Positions 29,436-42,220 of a stretch of 64,000 nt of DNA are shown here, piece after piece. This stretch comes from Armillaria gallica (lineage: Eukaryota > Basidiomycota > Agaricomycetes > Agaricales > Physalacriaceae), in NCBI GenBank assembly GCA_037576215.1, contig JBANDB010000003.1, forward strand, positions 4,960,001 through 5,024,000, written 5' to 3'. Position numbers and translations under genes: made by a program. Numbering within the stretch: the stretch's first letter is position 1; each line of letters begins with the position of its first letter. Below the pieces are notes generated by a model. It saw only the letters and a program-made list of their open reading frames with translations, was not told the DNA's origin and did no database searches.

Positions 29436-32400
29436 ATGAAGACAAAGCGTCCATCGACGGCGCCATCCAGCGAGCACGCTGTTCTTCTTCCCAACAGCAT
29501 GCAGACCCTTCCAGAGGACGAAGACGATGTTGACGCAGCTAATACTCCAACCTTGCCAGCGACTTCTACGACTGAAGAGTCTTACGACTGGCCCACCTTC
29601 ATTTCTGCGTATTCCTTGGGCAGGTGGGACCCACACAAGACACCAAATCCGCCGACGGGCGTCCGTGAACCAGATGAAATCGAAATCACAGCAATGCCAA
29701 CTCGCAAACCTGGGAGGAATTCCGGTTCTGCCCATAGATTGAGGAACTCGTTCTCTTCGCCATCAGCGCCATCTCCAACAGCATCTCCCAGGATCAAGCC
29801 TGATTTATATCTTTCTCTGGCGTCCTCCAAATATCCCGCTGCATCCCTCGTCTCCGCGGCTACAATTCGTTTGGCGGGCACTAACGTCAATCTATCGCCG
29901 TTGGCACTTCCAAGTCCAGAGCAGGAGTACACAGATCCCATGAAGGGTGTGTCTGTTGTAGTCCCGGGCGTACATCCCGACGACTCTCCCAATGAATTGG
30001 TCATGACCCCCGGTGGGACAAGGAAAATCATGCTCAAGAATTTTTGGAAGGGCGTCAGTGCTGCTGAAAATAACCACAAATCTGGAGAAGATGAAGCTGA
30101 CTATTTTAGCCATGCCACTTCATCGACTTCAGAGAATTCGTCGTCAGTACCTGTATCATCCACATCTCCTACGCCTCCAAGAAGAACAATATTAACGCGA
30201 CAGAGCTCTGCTCCTCTACCATCTCCGCTAGTTCCCGCAGTGCATGTAGCGAGTATTACTCAACGCGCGCCCAACGACGAACAGCTGTACAATGAGCTCG
30301 GTTATTTCGCATCACCAGACCCTCCTGATGAGATGGAACGAAGAAGAGCTTTATACAAGTTCAATCTCTGGAATACTGCGTCAGATATCAACTTTGATCG
30401 AATAGCTCATTTGGCCAAATTAGTATTCAATACGAAGGGGGTGTTCATCTGTCTAATTGACGGGAATGATCAGTGAGTTATCTACACGTCGCTGCTATCC
30501 CCCCGTGAACTCACCGCTTCGGTACAGATATTTCAAGTCAGAGTGTCCGTGTGCATCTTTGTCGGGCGTCTAAATGTGCTAAAGCACGTACTACTGCAGG
30601 GGGTATCAAGATTTCACCGTGCTCACGAATGCGCTCCTTTTGTGCCCACTCGATTTTACAACGGTGGGAGATTTGTTGCGTCTCTTATTATGGTCTAACA
30701 GTTTATCGTTCAGAGATGATGAACCAATGATCATTCTAGATGCACAACGTGACTGGAGATTTGCGTCGAATGTCCGTGCATACCTTCTCTTCATATACGT
30801 CTTCTTATCTCAGCGTCTAGCCTCTCGTTACTGGTCCACCGAATATTCGCTTTTATGCGGGTGCACCGCTCCGGACACAGGATGGTTACAACATTGGCAC
30901 GTGAGTTACACATTGAAAGCTGTCATTTGCGTTGATTAAAGCCGCAAATAGTCTCGTCGTCATCGATGACTCACCTAGAGATGATTTCACACCAAGACAC
31001 CGACACACATTGAAAGAGTTCGCGGCCATAGCAATGCGTGAGATGGAGTTATGGAGAGACAAAATACAGCTCAGGATACGGGATCGGATCCAGAAATCAG
31101 CAAGTATCCATTTAATCTTCTTCCGGTTTCTCATTGAGTTTTGTACACAGATGGAGCAGTTTAGCCGGGAGTGTATAGAGATCGACGTTGAAAATGAGAC
31201 GCCACGGGACCAAAACTCGTTTTCAAGGTCCACATCACCTGCCGTGGCCCCGCTATCCTCGTTATCAGCTCCGGCTTCGTCATCATCCACGCCCAAAACA
31301 ACCATACCTCCGTATTTCCGCGTTAACCAGCAAAATGTCCCCCATCAAGTTCTACCCGATTATCATCCTGCAGATACCCTACTTAGTACCAACCCTACCT
31401 CTTCGCGTTCTTCCCCAAGCTCACCGTTACATATTCATTTTCCTTCGGCATCCATACCGAGCACCAGGCCATCCTCAACAGAGCCTCCTTCCCGGCCTCC
31501 CCTCCGTCCACGTTATTCCAGTTATCAACACCGATCTTTTCTACATTCCGGCTCCATGGATAAGGTCTATTCTCGCGCTGCACGCTTAGTGCAGCGAACA
31601 CTCGATGTAGAGGGCGTCATTGTTATGGATGTGTCCCATTGTGACGTGAACGCGAATGTTCCCGTCTTCATGCCTGGAGACCTAGAAATAGATGGTCATA
31701 GTCCTGAACTGTCTTTATCACCTGACGCAGGAGTACCCCCATCACCCCCGAACGCACATTCGTCATTGGAGACCGGCGAGGGAAATGTGAGCGTTGTCAT
31801 GCACTATGGTGACCCAACAATGGAAACGAAAATCAGAAGTTTGAGTGGGGAGGAATGGGGGCGATTAGGCCGATTTTTCGATAAATGGCCAGAGGGAAGA
31901 GTTATGGAAGGTATCGTAGATTCAAGTTGGAGGGCGTTCCTGCCGACGAGGGTTGAGTATGCCTTAAGTAAGTTTTTCTTCTAACGGCGCCCAGATAACT
32001 AACATTACCCTATAGCTGTACCCATATTTAACATTGACAAAAGACCTTTCGCTCTCCTATGCGCGTATAATTCACCTGATTCCCAGAAACGATTTGTTAG
32101 TCTGGACATTTACGTTTCCGTTGTGTCATACTCATATGCCATCAGTTGGAAGGACATGAGCTTTCTTATTTGAGAGCAATAGGTGCGTGCGTTTATGTGT
32201 GCGTTTTCCAAAAGTTGCTGATGCTGTCAGGGGTCATCATTCTATCTGCGGTACTCAAGAGACGCATGATACTAGCTGATAAGGCAAAGAGTTTGTTTAT
32301 TTCCAAGTACGTCCACTTTGATGAATTCAGCTGCACCTTATGTCTTTCTCTAGCATATCCCATGAACTTCGGACCCCATTGCATGGAGTTCGTTATCTCT

Positions 32401-34826
32401 CGGCGTTTTTCGAATGTGACAGTAACCTTCACTTGCATAGATCTTGGCTGCCGCCGAGTTACTTGACGAGAGCCATCTCAATCATTCACAAACATCTTTC
32501 TTGCAGACAATACAGGCTTGTGGAACTTCTTTGGTTGAGACCGTCAATCATGTTTTAGATTTCACCAAGTTGAGTGGAAACTCCAAGTCAGGAGGAGTAG
32601 AGAACGTTATCGTGCCAACCACGTAAGGCGATCTTAAACAACAAGATAAAGAATTCGTTGACGTTAAACTTTCTGAACAGGGTCAATCTGATGCAACTGG
32701 TCGAAGAAGCCGTAGATGGATGTTGGGTTGGGCATCGTGCTCGCCAAGCGATCGTCGGCGACACTGGAATCGGTAGTGTATACTCTCCGCCGGAGGAAGA
32801 AGGCGCCCCTTTAACGATGAGAAGCAATCATGTTGAAACCGTCATCGAGATCGGTCACCGACAACAGGTATGTTCATATCCCCCCAAAAGATTAGCTGGT
32901 TCTCATTTGTCGCCTTCGTAGGGGTGGTTACTCAAATGCGAGAAGGGTGGAATTCGACGAGTTCTGATGAATCTGTTTGGAAACAGTTTGAAATTTACTA
33001 CTGTAGGTCCTTTGTCATTCTGAGATCTACAGGGCTGATGTCACATTCAGGATGGCTACGTGCATGTCGGTCTACGGCAACTCCCTCGTACCGACGATCT
33101 ACCTCCCAACAAGGTCAAAGTGGAACTTTCTGTACTGGATACTGGCAAGGCAAGTGTAATCATCGCTTTAAGTTCGCCCGGAATCGTATTAACGTAGTAT
33201 TCCGCACAGGGCATAAGCCATAGCTTTTTGAAGGTAAATTCAACGTTTTGCAATTCAGAATAAGCCGATATGACCTATGACAGAACCACCTCTTTCATCC
33301 GTTCTCACAAGAGAACCCCCTTCAAACAGGAACTGGGTTGGGTCTAGCCATCGTACATAGTATCGTCCGGTCTGAAAGTGTGGACGGAAAAGTGGATGTT
33401 TGGAGCGATGAAGGTGTTGGCACGGAAATCAAAGTCACCTTCCCGGCAGAGCTAACGGATGAAAGGAGTGAGGTATTTGGGGCGGACATGGGGTCATTCA
33501 AGTTCGATGACTGCGACCGTCCTGCTTCTGTGTCCCTCGTTGGATTCGGACATGACCATCGCGGGATCCAGCTACTTGAAAGTGTCTTGAAGTCATACCT
33601 GACTTCATGGGGTTTTGAAGTTCGAGAGGATGGATCAGACTTGGGCGATATCCTAATACTGAACGAAGAGGTGGACCTTGTTATCAACGCCACAGAACAG
33701 CACGATACTATGCGACCGTTTATCGTCCTGTCTGGATCGCGGGGAAGCCCCAAGGTCCTGTCTGTCGCCAGTGAACATGAACGGATTGGTGGATTTTGCC
33801 GTATCCTGTACAAACCAGGGGGACCTTCTCGCCTTCGAGCCGCTCTCAAGCTTTGTGTCCACGCATTGAAGATTCAATCACGAACTCCTGAGGCCAACTC
33901 CAGCGACCGAAAGGAGGGGCTACATGTGGACGCGGCCATTGATGGGATTACTCCTTCTCCGTCGATGTCCATAATTTCGACCAGGCGCAATTCAGAGGAG
34001 ACGGGTAAATTTCAGATGTCAAGACCCACTTTGCCGAGATCAATCACTGCACATCCTTTGCAATCACCATCTTGGAAGGGAGGGTCGGTAAATCAGGAGA
34101 GAGGCACGACGGGATCCAGTTCAGAGCAAATACCAGAGGAAGAGCAAACGAATGAGTCCGAAACATCTTCGACCACAATCAACGTTGGGACGGGAGGAAC
34201 ACTGCTCAAGTCCTCTGTTGGTACGATACAGACCAGGCTGAGCCGATTCAAAATCTTGGTCGTGGAAGATAACAGTATATTGCGGAGTTTGCTGTATGTC
34301 ATATTTTGTCATCTATCGTTTGCATGCTAATTATTTCAGTAAACAATGGCTGGCAAAGAAGGGATACGAGTTTCGGGACGCGGTAGATGGCCGCGATGGG
34401 GTTAAGGTGTATCAGCAAGAGGGACCTTTTGAGTGAGTTCTTAGCCGTTGAGAGCCCCCCACCCTCGCTGAAAAAAACAGTGTTATACTCTTAGATTTGT
34501 CGATGCCTGTGCTTGACGGTACGCTCTTCAATACTTCGGCGATCATATCTAATGTCTGAGTAGGCATTGGCGCGACAGCAGAGATTCGCCAATATGAAGC
34601 TAGCGAAACGAATCACAACCGTCATCAACATCCAACGAAGATTCTTGCATTGACGGGAATGTCTTCCCTCGAAGACAAACGGAGAGCTTTCGAAGCGGGC
34701 GTTGATGGATAGTACGTTTCTCTCCTGTCGTAAAACACTGGTTAGTTGACGGCGTACCCCAGTCTCGTCAAGCCTGTCGCATTCAAAACTCTGGATGCAA
34801 TGTTCCACAAGCTGGGAATATCATAA
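29436..34826 (+). CDS. GAF-domain hybrid histidine kinase with receiver domain
   Basis: Signal-transducing hybrid sensor kinase, expected to feed a phosphorelay through a histidine phosphotransfer protein. A long Ser/Pro-rich N-terminus leads to a GAF domain (SFCAHSILQRLSFRDDEPMI, ILDAQRDWRFASN, PLVTGPPNIRFYAGAPLRTQ, then DGYNIGT). A second GAF-like stretch starts DKVYSRAARLVQRTLDVEG. The HisKA H-box is ISHELRTPLHG, with the phospho-acceptor His codon at 32361-32363. The ATPase domain shows the N-box (GGIRRVLMNLFGNSLKFTT), D-box VLDTGKGISHSFLK, F-box HPFSQENP and G-box GTGLGLAIVHSIV. The receiver domain opens KILVVEDNSILRSLL, has the phospho-acceptor Asp in LLDLSMPVLDG (34494-34496) and Lys in YLVKPVAF. 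It ends MFHKLGIS with TAA at 34824-34826. No transmembrane segment was seen, so it is probably cytosolic. The stimulus is unknown. Confidence 0.92.
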
Positions 34827-35263
34827 CAATGGACAGTTTCTCTTTCTATTCATAACTCATTCTTGCTTTCGGTCGCAATTCGCATTGTATCTTGTCATGT
34901 TGTCTTTTCCTACTTGGGGAACTCTGATATCTAGCATCGCACTATTAACTCGTACAAGTACAGACTTATTTCATCTTTCATATATTATACTCCTACCCTG
35001 TACGTCGCTGCAATCTCATCGTTTTTGCGGGTAAGATGTTTGATCGGAGGTATCGCCCGCCAGCGCTTCGGGCTATTCGGCTTAATTGCACCGCTGTGAT
35101 TGGCCACATGTCCACGTGGTGATTCATGACGACAGGTTCTGATTCAGGAAGTTTTGAAATGACTCGTGCGGAAGTCAGAAAATTTGTATAGAACTAACCT
35201 TCTCTTAACTAACTATCATCATCTATCTTCCCTTCCCCGATATCCCTCCCAAAAATTACCATT
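34827..35263. other. Intergenic: kinase 3' flank and homocitrate synthase promoter
   Basis: About 440 bp between two plus-strand genes. Apart from the possible TGACTC element at 35160-35165, I see no gene or structured element. The last 100 bp are pyrimidine-rich, as is common just upstream of fungal start codons. Confidence 0.4.
35160..35165 (+). promoter_or_regulatory. Possible Gcn4/Cpc1-type site (TGACTC) upstream of homocitrate synthase
   Basis: A TGACTC core lies about 100 bp before the ATG of a lysine-biosynthesis gene. TGACTC is the known core of the fungal general amino-acid-control activator. A six-base match is expected often by chance, so this is suggestive only. Confidence 0.3.
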
Positions 35264-37044
35264 ATGTGCCCTCACCAAAACGGAGACAACATCTCTTCCG
35301 ACCGTTCTGAAATGGTCGAGGTTCCCTTGGCAAATGGGGCATCTGCCAACGGAAAAAGGGGAACGTCGTCGAACCGCAATGGTCATGCTCAACGACTGGA
35401 AAAAGAGCGCCAAAATCCTTACGCACCTCGTGCATCCGACTTTCTTTCAAATATATCAAACTTCAACATTATCGAGAGCACTTTACGAGGTTCGGTTGTA
35501 AACCAAGTTTTCCTTCACGATTTGACGTGCGTCCGGCAGAGGGAGAGCAATTCGCGAATGCCTTCTTTGATACCAAAACCAAAATCGCTATTGCAAAGGC
35601 GCTCGACGCCTTTGGTGTGGAGTACATAGAGCTCACATCGCCGGCCGCATCGGAGCAATCCCGTGCGGACTGTGAAGCCATCTGCAAGCTTGGTCTCAAG
35701 GCCAAGATTCTGACTCACATTCGGTGTCATATGGACGACGCTAGAATTGCTGTTGAGACCGGTAAGTTCGTAATGTTCCTTCCTTTTTTCGAGTCATCTG
35801 AGCATCGACCAGGTGTCGACGGTGTCGATGTCGTTATTGGGACCTCGTCGTTCCTACGCGAGTTCTCCCATGGAAAGGACATGGCATACATCACCAAGAC
35901 CGCCATTGAGGTCATCAACTATGTCAAGTCCAAGGGAATCGAAGTCCGGTTCTCCTCAGAAGATTCTTTCAGGTCAGATCTCGTCGATCTTTTATCGATA
36001 TACCAGACTGTCGACAAAATTGGTGTGAATCGGGTCGGTATTGCGGATACCGTGGGCTGTGCGAACCCAAGACAAGTTTATGATCTTGTCAGGACGTTGC
36101 GGGGCGTTGTTGGATGTGACATTGAAATTCATCTGCACAATGATACTGGGATGGGTAGGCTTACAAAAATCGGTCTTTGTGACTTGGTCTTATCCCCTCA
36201 ACAGCCATTGCCAATGCCTACACTGCTCTGGAAGCGGGTGCAACACACATCGATACTTGTACGTCCCTACATTTCCTTTTGGACAGCTGCAATGACCAAA
36301 ATCATTTTTAGCCGTCCTCGGAATAGGGGAACGTGTTGGAATCACTCCACTAGGTGGTCTCGTGGCTTGCCTTTACGCCGCAAATCCGGAGTATGTCAAG
36401 TCCAAGTATAACCTCCCGATGCTTCGTGAAATCGAGAACTTGGTTGCCGAGGCCGTCGAGGTCAACATTCCTTTCATGAACCCCATTACGTGAGAGTGGC
36501 TTTTTGTTATCCGTATACAGTCTCTTAAGTCGCCTGTAGCGGTTATTGTGCTTTCACGCACAAGGCCGGCATCCACGCCAAGGCCATCTTGAATAACCCC
36601 AGCACTTATGAGATCCTCAAGCCTGAGGACTTCGGTTTGACAAGATACGTCTCCATTGGGTGATTAATTTCCCTCTGGCGCGTAAAATTTCCTTCTCATC
36701 AGACTATTTTCAGACACCGTCTCACTGGTTGGAACGCCGTCAAGTCGCGTGTTGAGCAGCTCGGTCTCACGCTTACCGATGAAGAGGTATGACCTTCACT
36801 CCTGAGGGTGTGCGCATTGACAAAACCATGGCCCTTACAGATCAAGGATGCCACTTCCAAGATCAAAGAACTTGCGGACGTCCGAACACAGTCCATGGAC
36901 GATGTTGATTCGCTCCTTCGCGTATACCATTCCGGCATCCAGTCTGGAGAGTTGGCCGTTGGCCAGAAGGAAGCTTTAGATCGTCTGCTCAGGAAGCATC
37001 GGGAGCAGAGGGATTCCAGCACTTCAAGGGAGCGAAGTGACTAA
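35264..37044 (+). CDS. LYS20: Homocitrate synthase (alpha-aminoadipate lysine pathway)
   Basis: Condenses acetyl-CoA with 2-oxoglutarate to homocitrate, the first step of fungal lysine biosynthesis. Start 35264 ([20 protein letters not shown]). The TIM-barrel begins [20 protein letters not shown], the divalent-metal/substrate signature at the start of the HMGL-like family. A short intron splits STLRE|GEQ (the frame is wrong without it). Later: [96 protein letters not shown] (metal-binding HxH), [20 protein letters not shown], and [20 protein letters not shown]. It ends SSTSRERSD, stop at 37042-37044. No mitochondrial presequence is evident; fungal isozymes can be nuclear or cytosolic. Lysine feedback inhibition is known for the family and cannot be judged here. 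Confidence 0.95.
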
Positions 37045-37429
37045 AAATCAGAGCGACTACTGCCCTCCACCGGATCAATGTTGTACTTATTCGTAGTGGA
37101 TTGATATCTGAGTCATGGCACAACGTTTGCCGCAAGTCTTGTTCTTGCCTGAGGGGTTTTTTTATTTGTGTTGTAAATCAGGTCGGCGCGCTCCTGAAGG
37201 CTTGACAAGCCAATCCGAGCCACCGGAGACGAGTAGCATTTACCCAAGGAGTAAGTTTCAAGTGACTATACTATGATGGCAGTGCACTGAATCAACAAAT
37301 ACAGTATGTGGGACCCAATGTAGTCGAAACCCTGCATATCCGTAAAAGTTCCTTACGGGTATATACCGTCGTAGAGACCAAGTGGGCGTAAGCGCGGTGC
37401 AATAGGTGATGGGATACGCTGCCAAAAGA

Positions 37430-38108
37430 CTAGACGACGCGCTTCTCGCATCTCGTTTCTGCGTGAACGGTTTCACAATTTCGATCGCAGTAAGGCAATG
37501 CGCATTTCCGGCATTTGTAACGACCCCAGTAGCCACAGACAGAGCAGATTAGTCGGGGAGGATAGGAGGGGGCAGGAGCCTGGGCAGTTAAGTATGTGGG
37601 AACAGATGCCGGAAGTGATGCGATGCCCTGTTCAGAACGTGAGCGAAACGCGGCATTTCTATGCAAGGGTCGCTCACGGATTCTTCAATCAGAGTGGCGA
37701 GATTTTTAGGATATAACAGGGCAGAGCGAACATTCATTGTAGATCTCTTCTTAGTCGCGGCGGGTGAAGAACCCAGCAGTTTAAGATTTCTTTTATCGGA
37801 GACAATTTGTCTAGCGCGACTTTTGCCATATTTGCCCTGTTCGTTGTCGTCGCCGGTGACGGACATTATGCTCGTCTCGGCATAGTTGGATCTCTGACGT
37901 GTATATATCATGAAAGGGCAGTCAGCCTCAGTGAAAATTACATACTTCCAATTGGTCCAGATGTTTTCTTGTTCTTTCTGCGACGACCCGGGGATCAAGA
38001 GTAGTGGTATTGACATTGGCCTGGCGCACAACTGCAGTAACGATTGTCAGTAAGTTTGTTAGAAAAGCGACGGTACCTACGGTGCTCCCTTGTTCGTTTT
38101 GGAGGCAT
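37430..38108 (-). CDS. VPS71: Vps71/Swc6-like zf-HIT subunit of SWR1 chromatin remodeller
   Basis: Small nuclear subunit needed for H2A.Z exchange by SWR1 (ZNHIT1 in animals). Start at 38108 gives MPPKRTREH; a short intron joins LVRQANVNTTTLDPRVVAER, then KHLDQLE. A second intron leads to RSNYAETSIMSVTGDDNEQG and RNLKLLGSSPAATKKRST, and a third, 49-nt intron leads to GIASLPASVPTYLTAQAPAP. The C-terminus carries the zf-HIT finger: CSVCGYWGRYKCRKCALPYC, then DRNCETVHAETRCEKRV. The finger sits at the very C-terminus as in Vps71/ZNHIT1, and the length is short as expected. Stop at 37430-37432. The upstream region is shared with the divergent fusion gene at 38269 (160 bp apart). Confidence 0.88.
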
Positions 38109-38268
38109 GATGATGGATGGGGAAGGTGAAACCGGGTCCGAAGTCCGACAAAGCACGCAATCAAGACCCAATACCAACCAATGGCTGGCTCAATAAAATT
38201 CAGAACCGAACCATTTTTCCTGTCTTCGCCTTTTGTATGTCATCGTGATTCCTTTACCTTCGTCCACC
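38109..38268. promoter_or_regulatory. Shared divergent promoter, VPS71 / lyase-mevalonate kinase fusion
   Basis: Only 160 bp separate the two divergent start codons (38108 minus and 38269 plus), so both promoters must be compact or overlapping. CCAAT-like and T-rich stretches are present, but I would not assign a specific factor. Confidence 0.5.
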
Positions 38269-41200
38269 ATGTCTGCCGCACTGCCCAAGCTTCCCATCCA
38301 TGACCTGCCAACTCCGGAGCCAGAGTCACCCTTCAGACCGCGAAAGCCTTACCGGTTCTCGACACTCTGCGCGACGGTCGAGAACCCCAGTAACAAAGAT
38401 CAATTTGGGAGCAGCTCGGTACCCATATACCAGACCGCGACGTTCAAGGGCGTCGGTGGCGAATATGACTACTCAAGGAGTGGGAATCCTACCCGGAGTC
38501 ATTTAGGTACGTCCCAGCGGCCCGTCATTCAATAATACCTCTAACACAGGCCTGGAAAGAGCACCATATCGCTAAAATTTCTTCGGCTGCCCACGCTTTC
38601 GCTGTTTCCTCTGGAATGGCGGCCCTAGATGTAATACTGCGCCTGCTGAAGCCGGGTGACGAAATCATTGCCGGCGACGACCTCTACGGCGGTACCAATC
38701 GTTTGCTGACCTACATCCGGACTCATGTTGGCGTAACAGTGCATCATGTCGACACCACGAACCCATCCACCCTTTTGCCCCTTATAGATGCTACTAAAAC
38801 GGCTATGGTTCTTCTGGAATCGCCAACCAATCCTCTGCTGAAGATTGCAGACTTGGCCAAGATTAGCAAGGACATCAAGGAAAGAGCACCCGACGCTATA
38901 GTGGTTGTCGATAATACCATGATGAGCCCATACTTACAAAGACCACTTGAACACGGCGCAGACGTTGTGTACGACAGTGCAACAAAATATCTTAGTGGTC
39001 ACCACGATCTCATGGCTGGTGTCATTACTTGCAATAGAGACGATGTAGCCAAGGCGCGTATCCTGCTAATATTCGCGTACTTTCTTACTCATTTTTCGTG
39101 CAGCAAATCGCATTTACCATCAACGCTGTTGGCAATGCGCTTACCCCAATCGATTCTTTCCTTCTACTCCGTGGCATCAAGACTCTAGCCGTTCGTATGG
39201 ACCGTCAACAATCATCCGCATCCCAGGTCGCGACCTATCTCCATTCCTTAGGTTTCGTAGTGCACTATCCTGGACTGCCCGACCATCCCGGCCGTGAGAT
39301 TCATCAAAGAATTGCCGACGGAAATGGCGCGGTTTTGAGCTTCGAAACAGGCGACAAAGGTTTAAGCGAGAAAATAGTCGGCGGTACGCGACTATGGGGA
39401 ATTAGCGTCAGTTTCGGATGCGTTAACAGCTTAATCAGTATGCCCTGTGTCATGTCGTATGTTTTCGTCGGTGTTTTCTCGCATTGTCTGCACTATCTGA
39501 CGCCAGATTTTGTCCAGCCATGCATCTATAGACCCGGCAACTCGCGCAGCCCGTGGTCTTCCCGAAGACCTAATTCGCTTGTGTGTCGGCATTGAAGACC
39601 CATCGGATCTCTTAGACGATCTGGAGCATGCCCTCATCGATGCTGGCGCCATACAACTAGATGTCTCCCAAAACAAGTACGTCAAAGTCCGACAGGTAGA
39701 AGATGATGCTATCAGTCGGGCCGTTGGAAAACTGGGCCTAAAGGATACCGACGGTGATCACGAATGGTTTGTCAGTGCACCTGGTAAAGTCATCCTGTTT
39801 GGTGAACACGCCGTTGTTCACGGAGTTGTAAGTGACCCACACTCCCCTACATGTTCGTCGCTAAATCTGTTTTGTGAAGACTGCAATCGCCGCGTCAGTG
39901 GATCTCCGTTGCTATGGTCTCACCACACCCCGCCTCGATGGAAAGATTTCCGCCCACTTTGCCGACATTGACAACTTCTACTGTGAATGGATAATCGACG
40001 ACCTGCCGTGGCACGTTGTTAAACCCATTGCGATAGATGAGGAGCATCCCGAGATTTTAGATCAAGTTTTAGTCGATGCACTAAATACCGGTCCTTTGAA
40101 AGATCTCACCGAGGCCCAGAGGCACGCCAGAGCCGCGAGCATTGCGTTCCTGTATATGTACCTCGTGCTGACGAGAGGTGACGTGAGGTAAGATCTTCAG
40201 GTTAGCCGGCGGTATCAGGTACTAAGAAATTGTGAATAGGCCATCGTTCAATTTCACAGCACGCTCCACTCTGCCTATCGGAGCAGGACTAGGCTCATCG
40301 GCGTCATTCTCCGCATGTGCCGCTTCTGCACTTCTACTTCTTCACAAACGGATTAGTATTCCTCCCCTTCCGGCTCCGACGACCTCAGAGCACATTCACA
40401 TCTCACATCAAGGTCGACGGGCAATTCCTCCAGCTGTAGCTGAGGAGGTCAACCGATGGGCGTTCGTGGCTGAGAAAATCCTGCATGGCAACCCAAGTGG
40501 AGTGGATAACAGCGTTGCTGTTTTCGGAGGTGCTCTAGCCTATACCAGACCAGGATTCGAAAGGAAGAGCGGCATGGAAGGCATCGCAGGGTACGTTTCT
40601 AGCCTTCACGGGCGATACATTGGTTAAATTTTACACCCCTGCAGCTTCAAATCTTTTAAATTTCTATTGACGAATTCAAAAGTGCCGAGGGATACCAAGA
40701 AGCTCGTAGCTGGCGTTGGCCAAAAGAAGATTGATGTGAGAACATTGTTTGAAAACCCAAGGCAATGGCTCGATTACTCATTCGTCATCTCGTAGGAACC
40801 TGAGACGGTTGCAGGGCTCCTGAACTCCATTCAAAGTATTAGTGACGAAGCCCGGCGTGCCCTTGCTGACCCTGAGATGCCTCGCGAGGTTCTTCTGGCT
40901 GCTATTTCGGTGAGTGTTCCTTTTTTCTCTGGGTCGAAGCATCTTACCCCTTCTAGGCCCTGATACGTGAGAATCATACGCACCTAGTTTCTCTCGGAGT
41001 GTCGCACCCTGCCTTGGAGTTGATCAGATCAACAACAGGTGCCGCTCCCTATAGCTTGAGTACGAAACTGACAGGCGCTGGTGGAGGCGGATGTGCTGTC
41101 ACTCTGATCCCTGATGGTGGGCGTCAATTTTACTCGGGTGCTGTGGATGTTGACACGACAGTTTTTAGACTTTAAAGAAGAGACGCTCAAGGCCCTGCTT

Positions 41201-41443
41201 GATGAGATTGTCGCACAGCAGTTTGACCCGTACCTTACGTCCATTGGTGGCAGCGGCTTGGGGATCCTGTCACCTCATCGGACAACAGGGAGTGCAGCGT
41301 ACCTTCCCCCAGGGCAGGTAACGCCGCCTGAGACGCCGTCCCCGGGAGGTGGCGGCGTGAACTTGTGCCCAGTATTCCAGGCGAAGCGAGTACTGGAGTT
41401 GTCGCAGTGGGCAGACAGTTTGGGCAGATGGTTGTATGTGTAA
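38269..41443 (+). CDS. Cystathionine beta-lyase fused in frame to mevalonate kinase
   Basis: One open reading frame appears to encode two enzymes. The first half is a PLP-dependent Cys/Met metabolism enzyme of the Str3/cystathionine beta-lyase type: MSAALPKLPIHDLPTPEPES, RFSTLCATVENPSNKDQFGS, SSAAHAFAVSSGMAALDVIL, VVVDNTMMSPYLQRPLEHGA, SATKYLSGHHDLMAGV with the PLP lysine at 38985-38987, and LIRLCVGIEDPSDLLDDLEH, the normal C-terminal block. No stop follows; a linker (LDVSQNKYVKVRQVEDDAIS) runs into VSAPGKVILFGEHAVVHGV, the start of mevalonate kinase. It continues with VKTAIAASVDLRCYGL, the GHMP motif PIGAGLGSSASFSACAAS, HGNPSGVDNSVAVFGGALAY, and KLTGAGGGGCAVTLIP. It ends LGRWLYV, stop at 41441-41443. 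There is no in-frame ATG between the two halves. Both halves look catalytically complete. A missed intron or separate transcripts remain possible. Confidence 0.85.
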
Positions 41444-42220
41444 GCAGTACTTGGATCTGATTTCTTGGCGCGATTTCTTGTAAGATATTAGTTGTTAACG
41501 TGGAGGATACGGGTATCTAATCTAGTCACAGACGAATGCGATACACGGGAGGGAACTTTAGATCTACCGTATCCGGTGCATTATGCAGGTACGACATTAG
41601 CGGCTCCTACAACTTAGGAGCGGGAGCCCTTGCTGAGATCACTCATTGATAACTATCTAAAGTTTCTTGTGAGAGGATGGGTTTAGCAATATACGAAACT
41701 TGCTTCTTGAGACTCAATAATCAGGTACCGTCAACGCGGAAGCTTCCCCAGCATGCGCAATTACATAGGGCTGATGCAAGCTCCAGCTCCAGCTTCGCTA
41801 AGTAGTAGAATCCGCATTTTTTTAGCCGTTCACGGGGGCTTCAGCCCTGTCCACAGGCACTTCTCTCTCCCCTTGCTGTAATATGATTAAGCCTGGGATT
41901 GGGGCCGTAACTGACCGGTCGGTGGTTCACAGTATACAATGATTATACTAATTAGCCGCGAGCGAGCCATCAAAATTTGCCACCGTCATTAACAATCTAT
42001 CACTAGGCAGTTACTGTGGTCGATCCCCCGAGAGATAGAATGGAACGCGGTCATGAGGTCCGAAAACGCTGTATTATTTATGGAATAGTTCGGAATACGT
42101 GCTGATACTACATAAAGACGCTATGATAACATAAATGCAAGAATATACTACTAAGATATAATAAGTGATACATAATAGCCGAAACTTTTGTACGAGTCCG
42201 TATCGGAGGGCAAACCGGCA
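41444..42220. other. Intergenic, mevalonate kinase to terpene synthase (convergent)
   Basis: This AT-moderate stretch of about 780 bp lies between the plus-strand fusion gene and the minus-strand sesquiterpene synthase, so it should hold two 3' UTRs. I found no further gene, RNA gene or clear repeat. Confidence 0.4.

Noticed and set aside
29346..30113. Minus-strand open frames opposite the histidine kinase N-terminus
   Set aside because: Antisense to a long coding exon that continues into clear GAF and kinase domains.
39510..39971. Separate mevalonate kinase gene starting within 39500-39790
   Set aside because: The ATG at 39510 lies in an intron of the lyase, and the ATG at 39661 is out of frame with the kinase; no proper start exists there.
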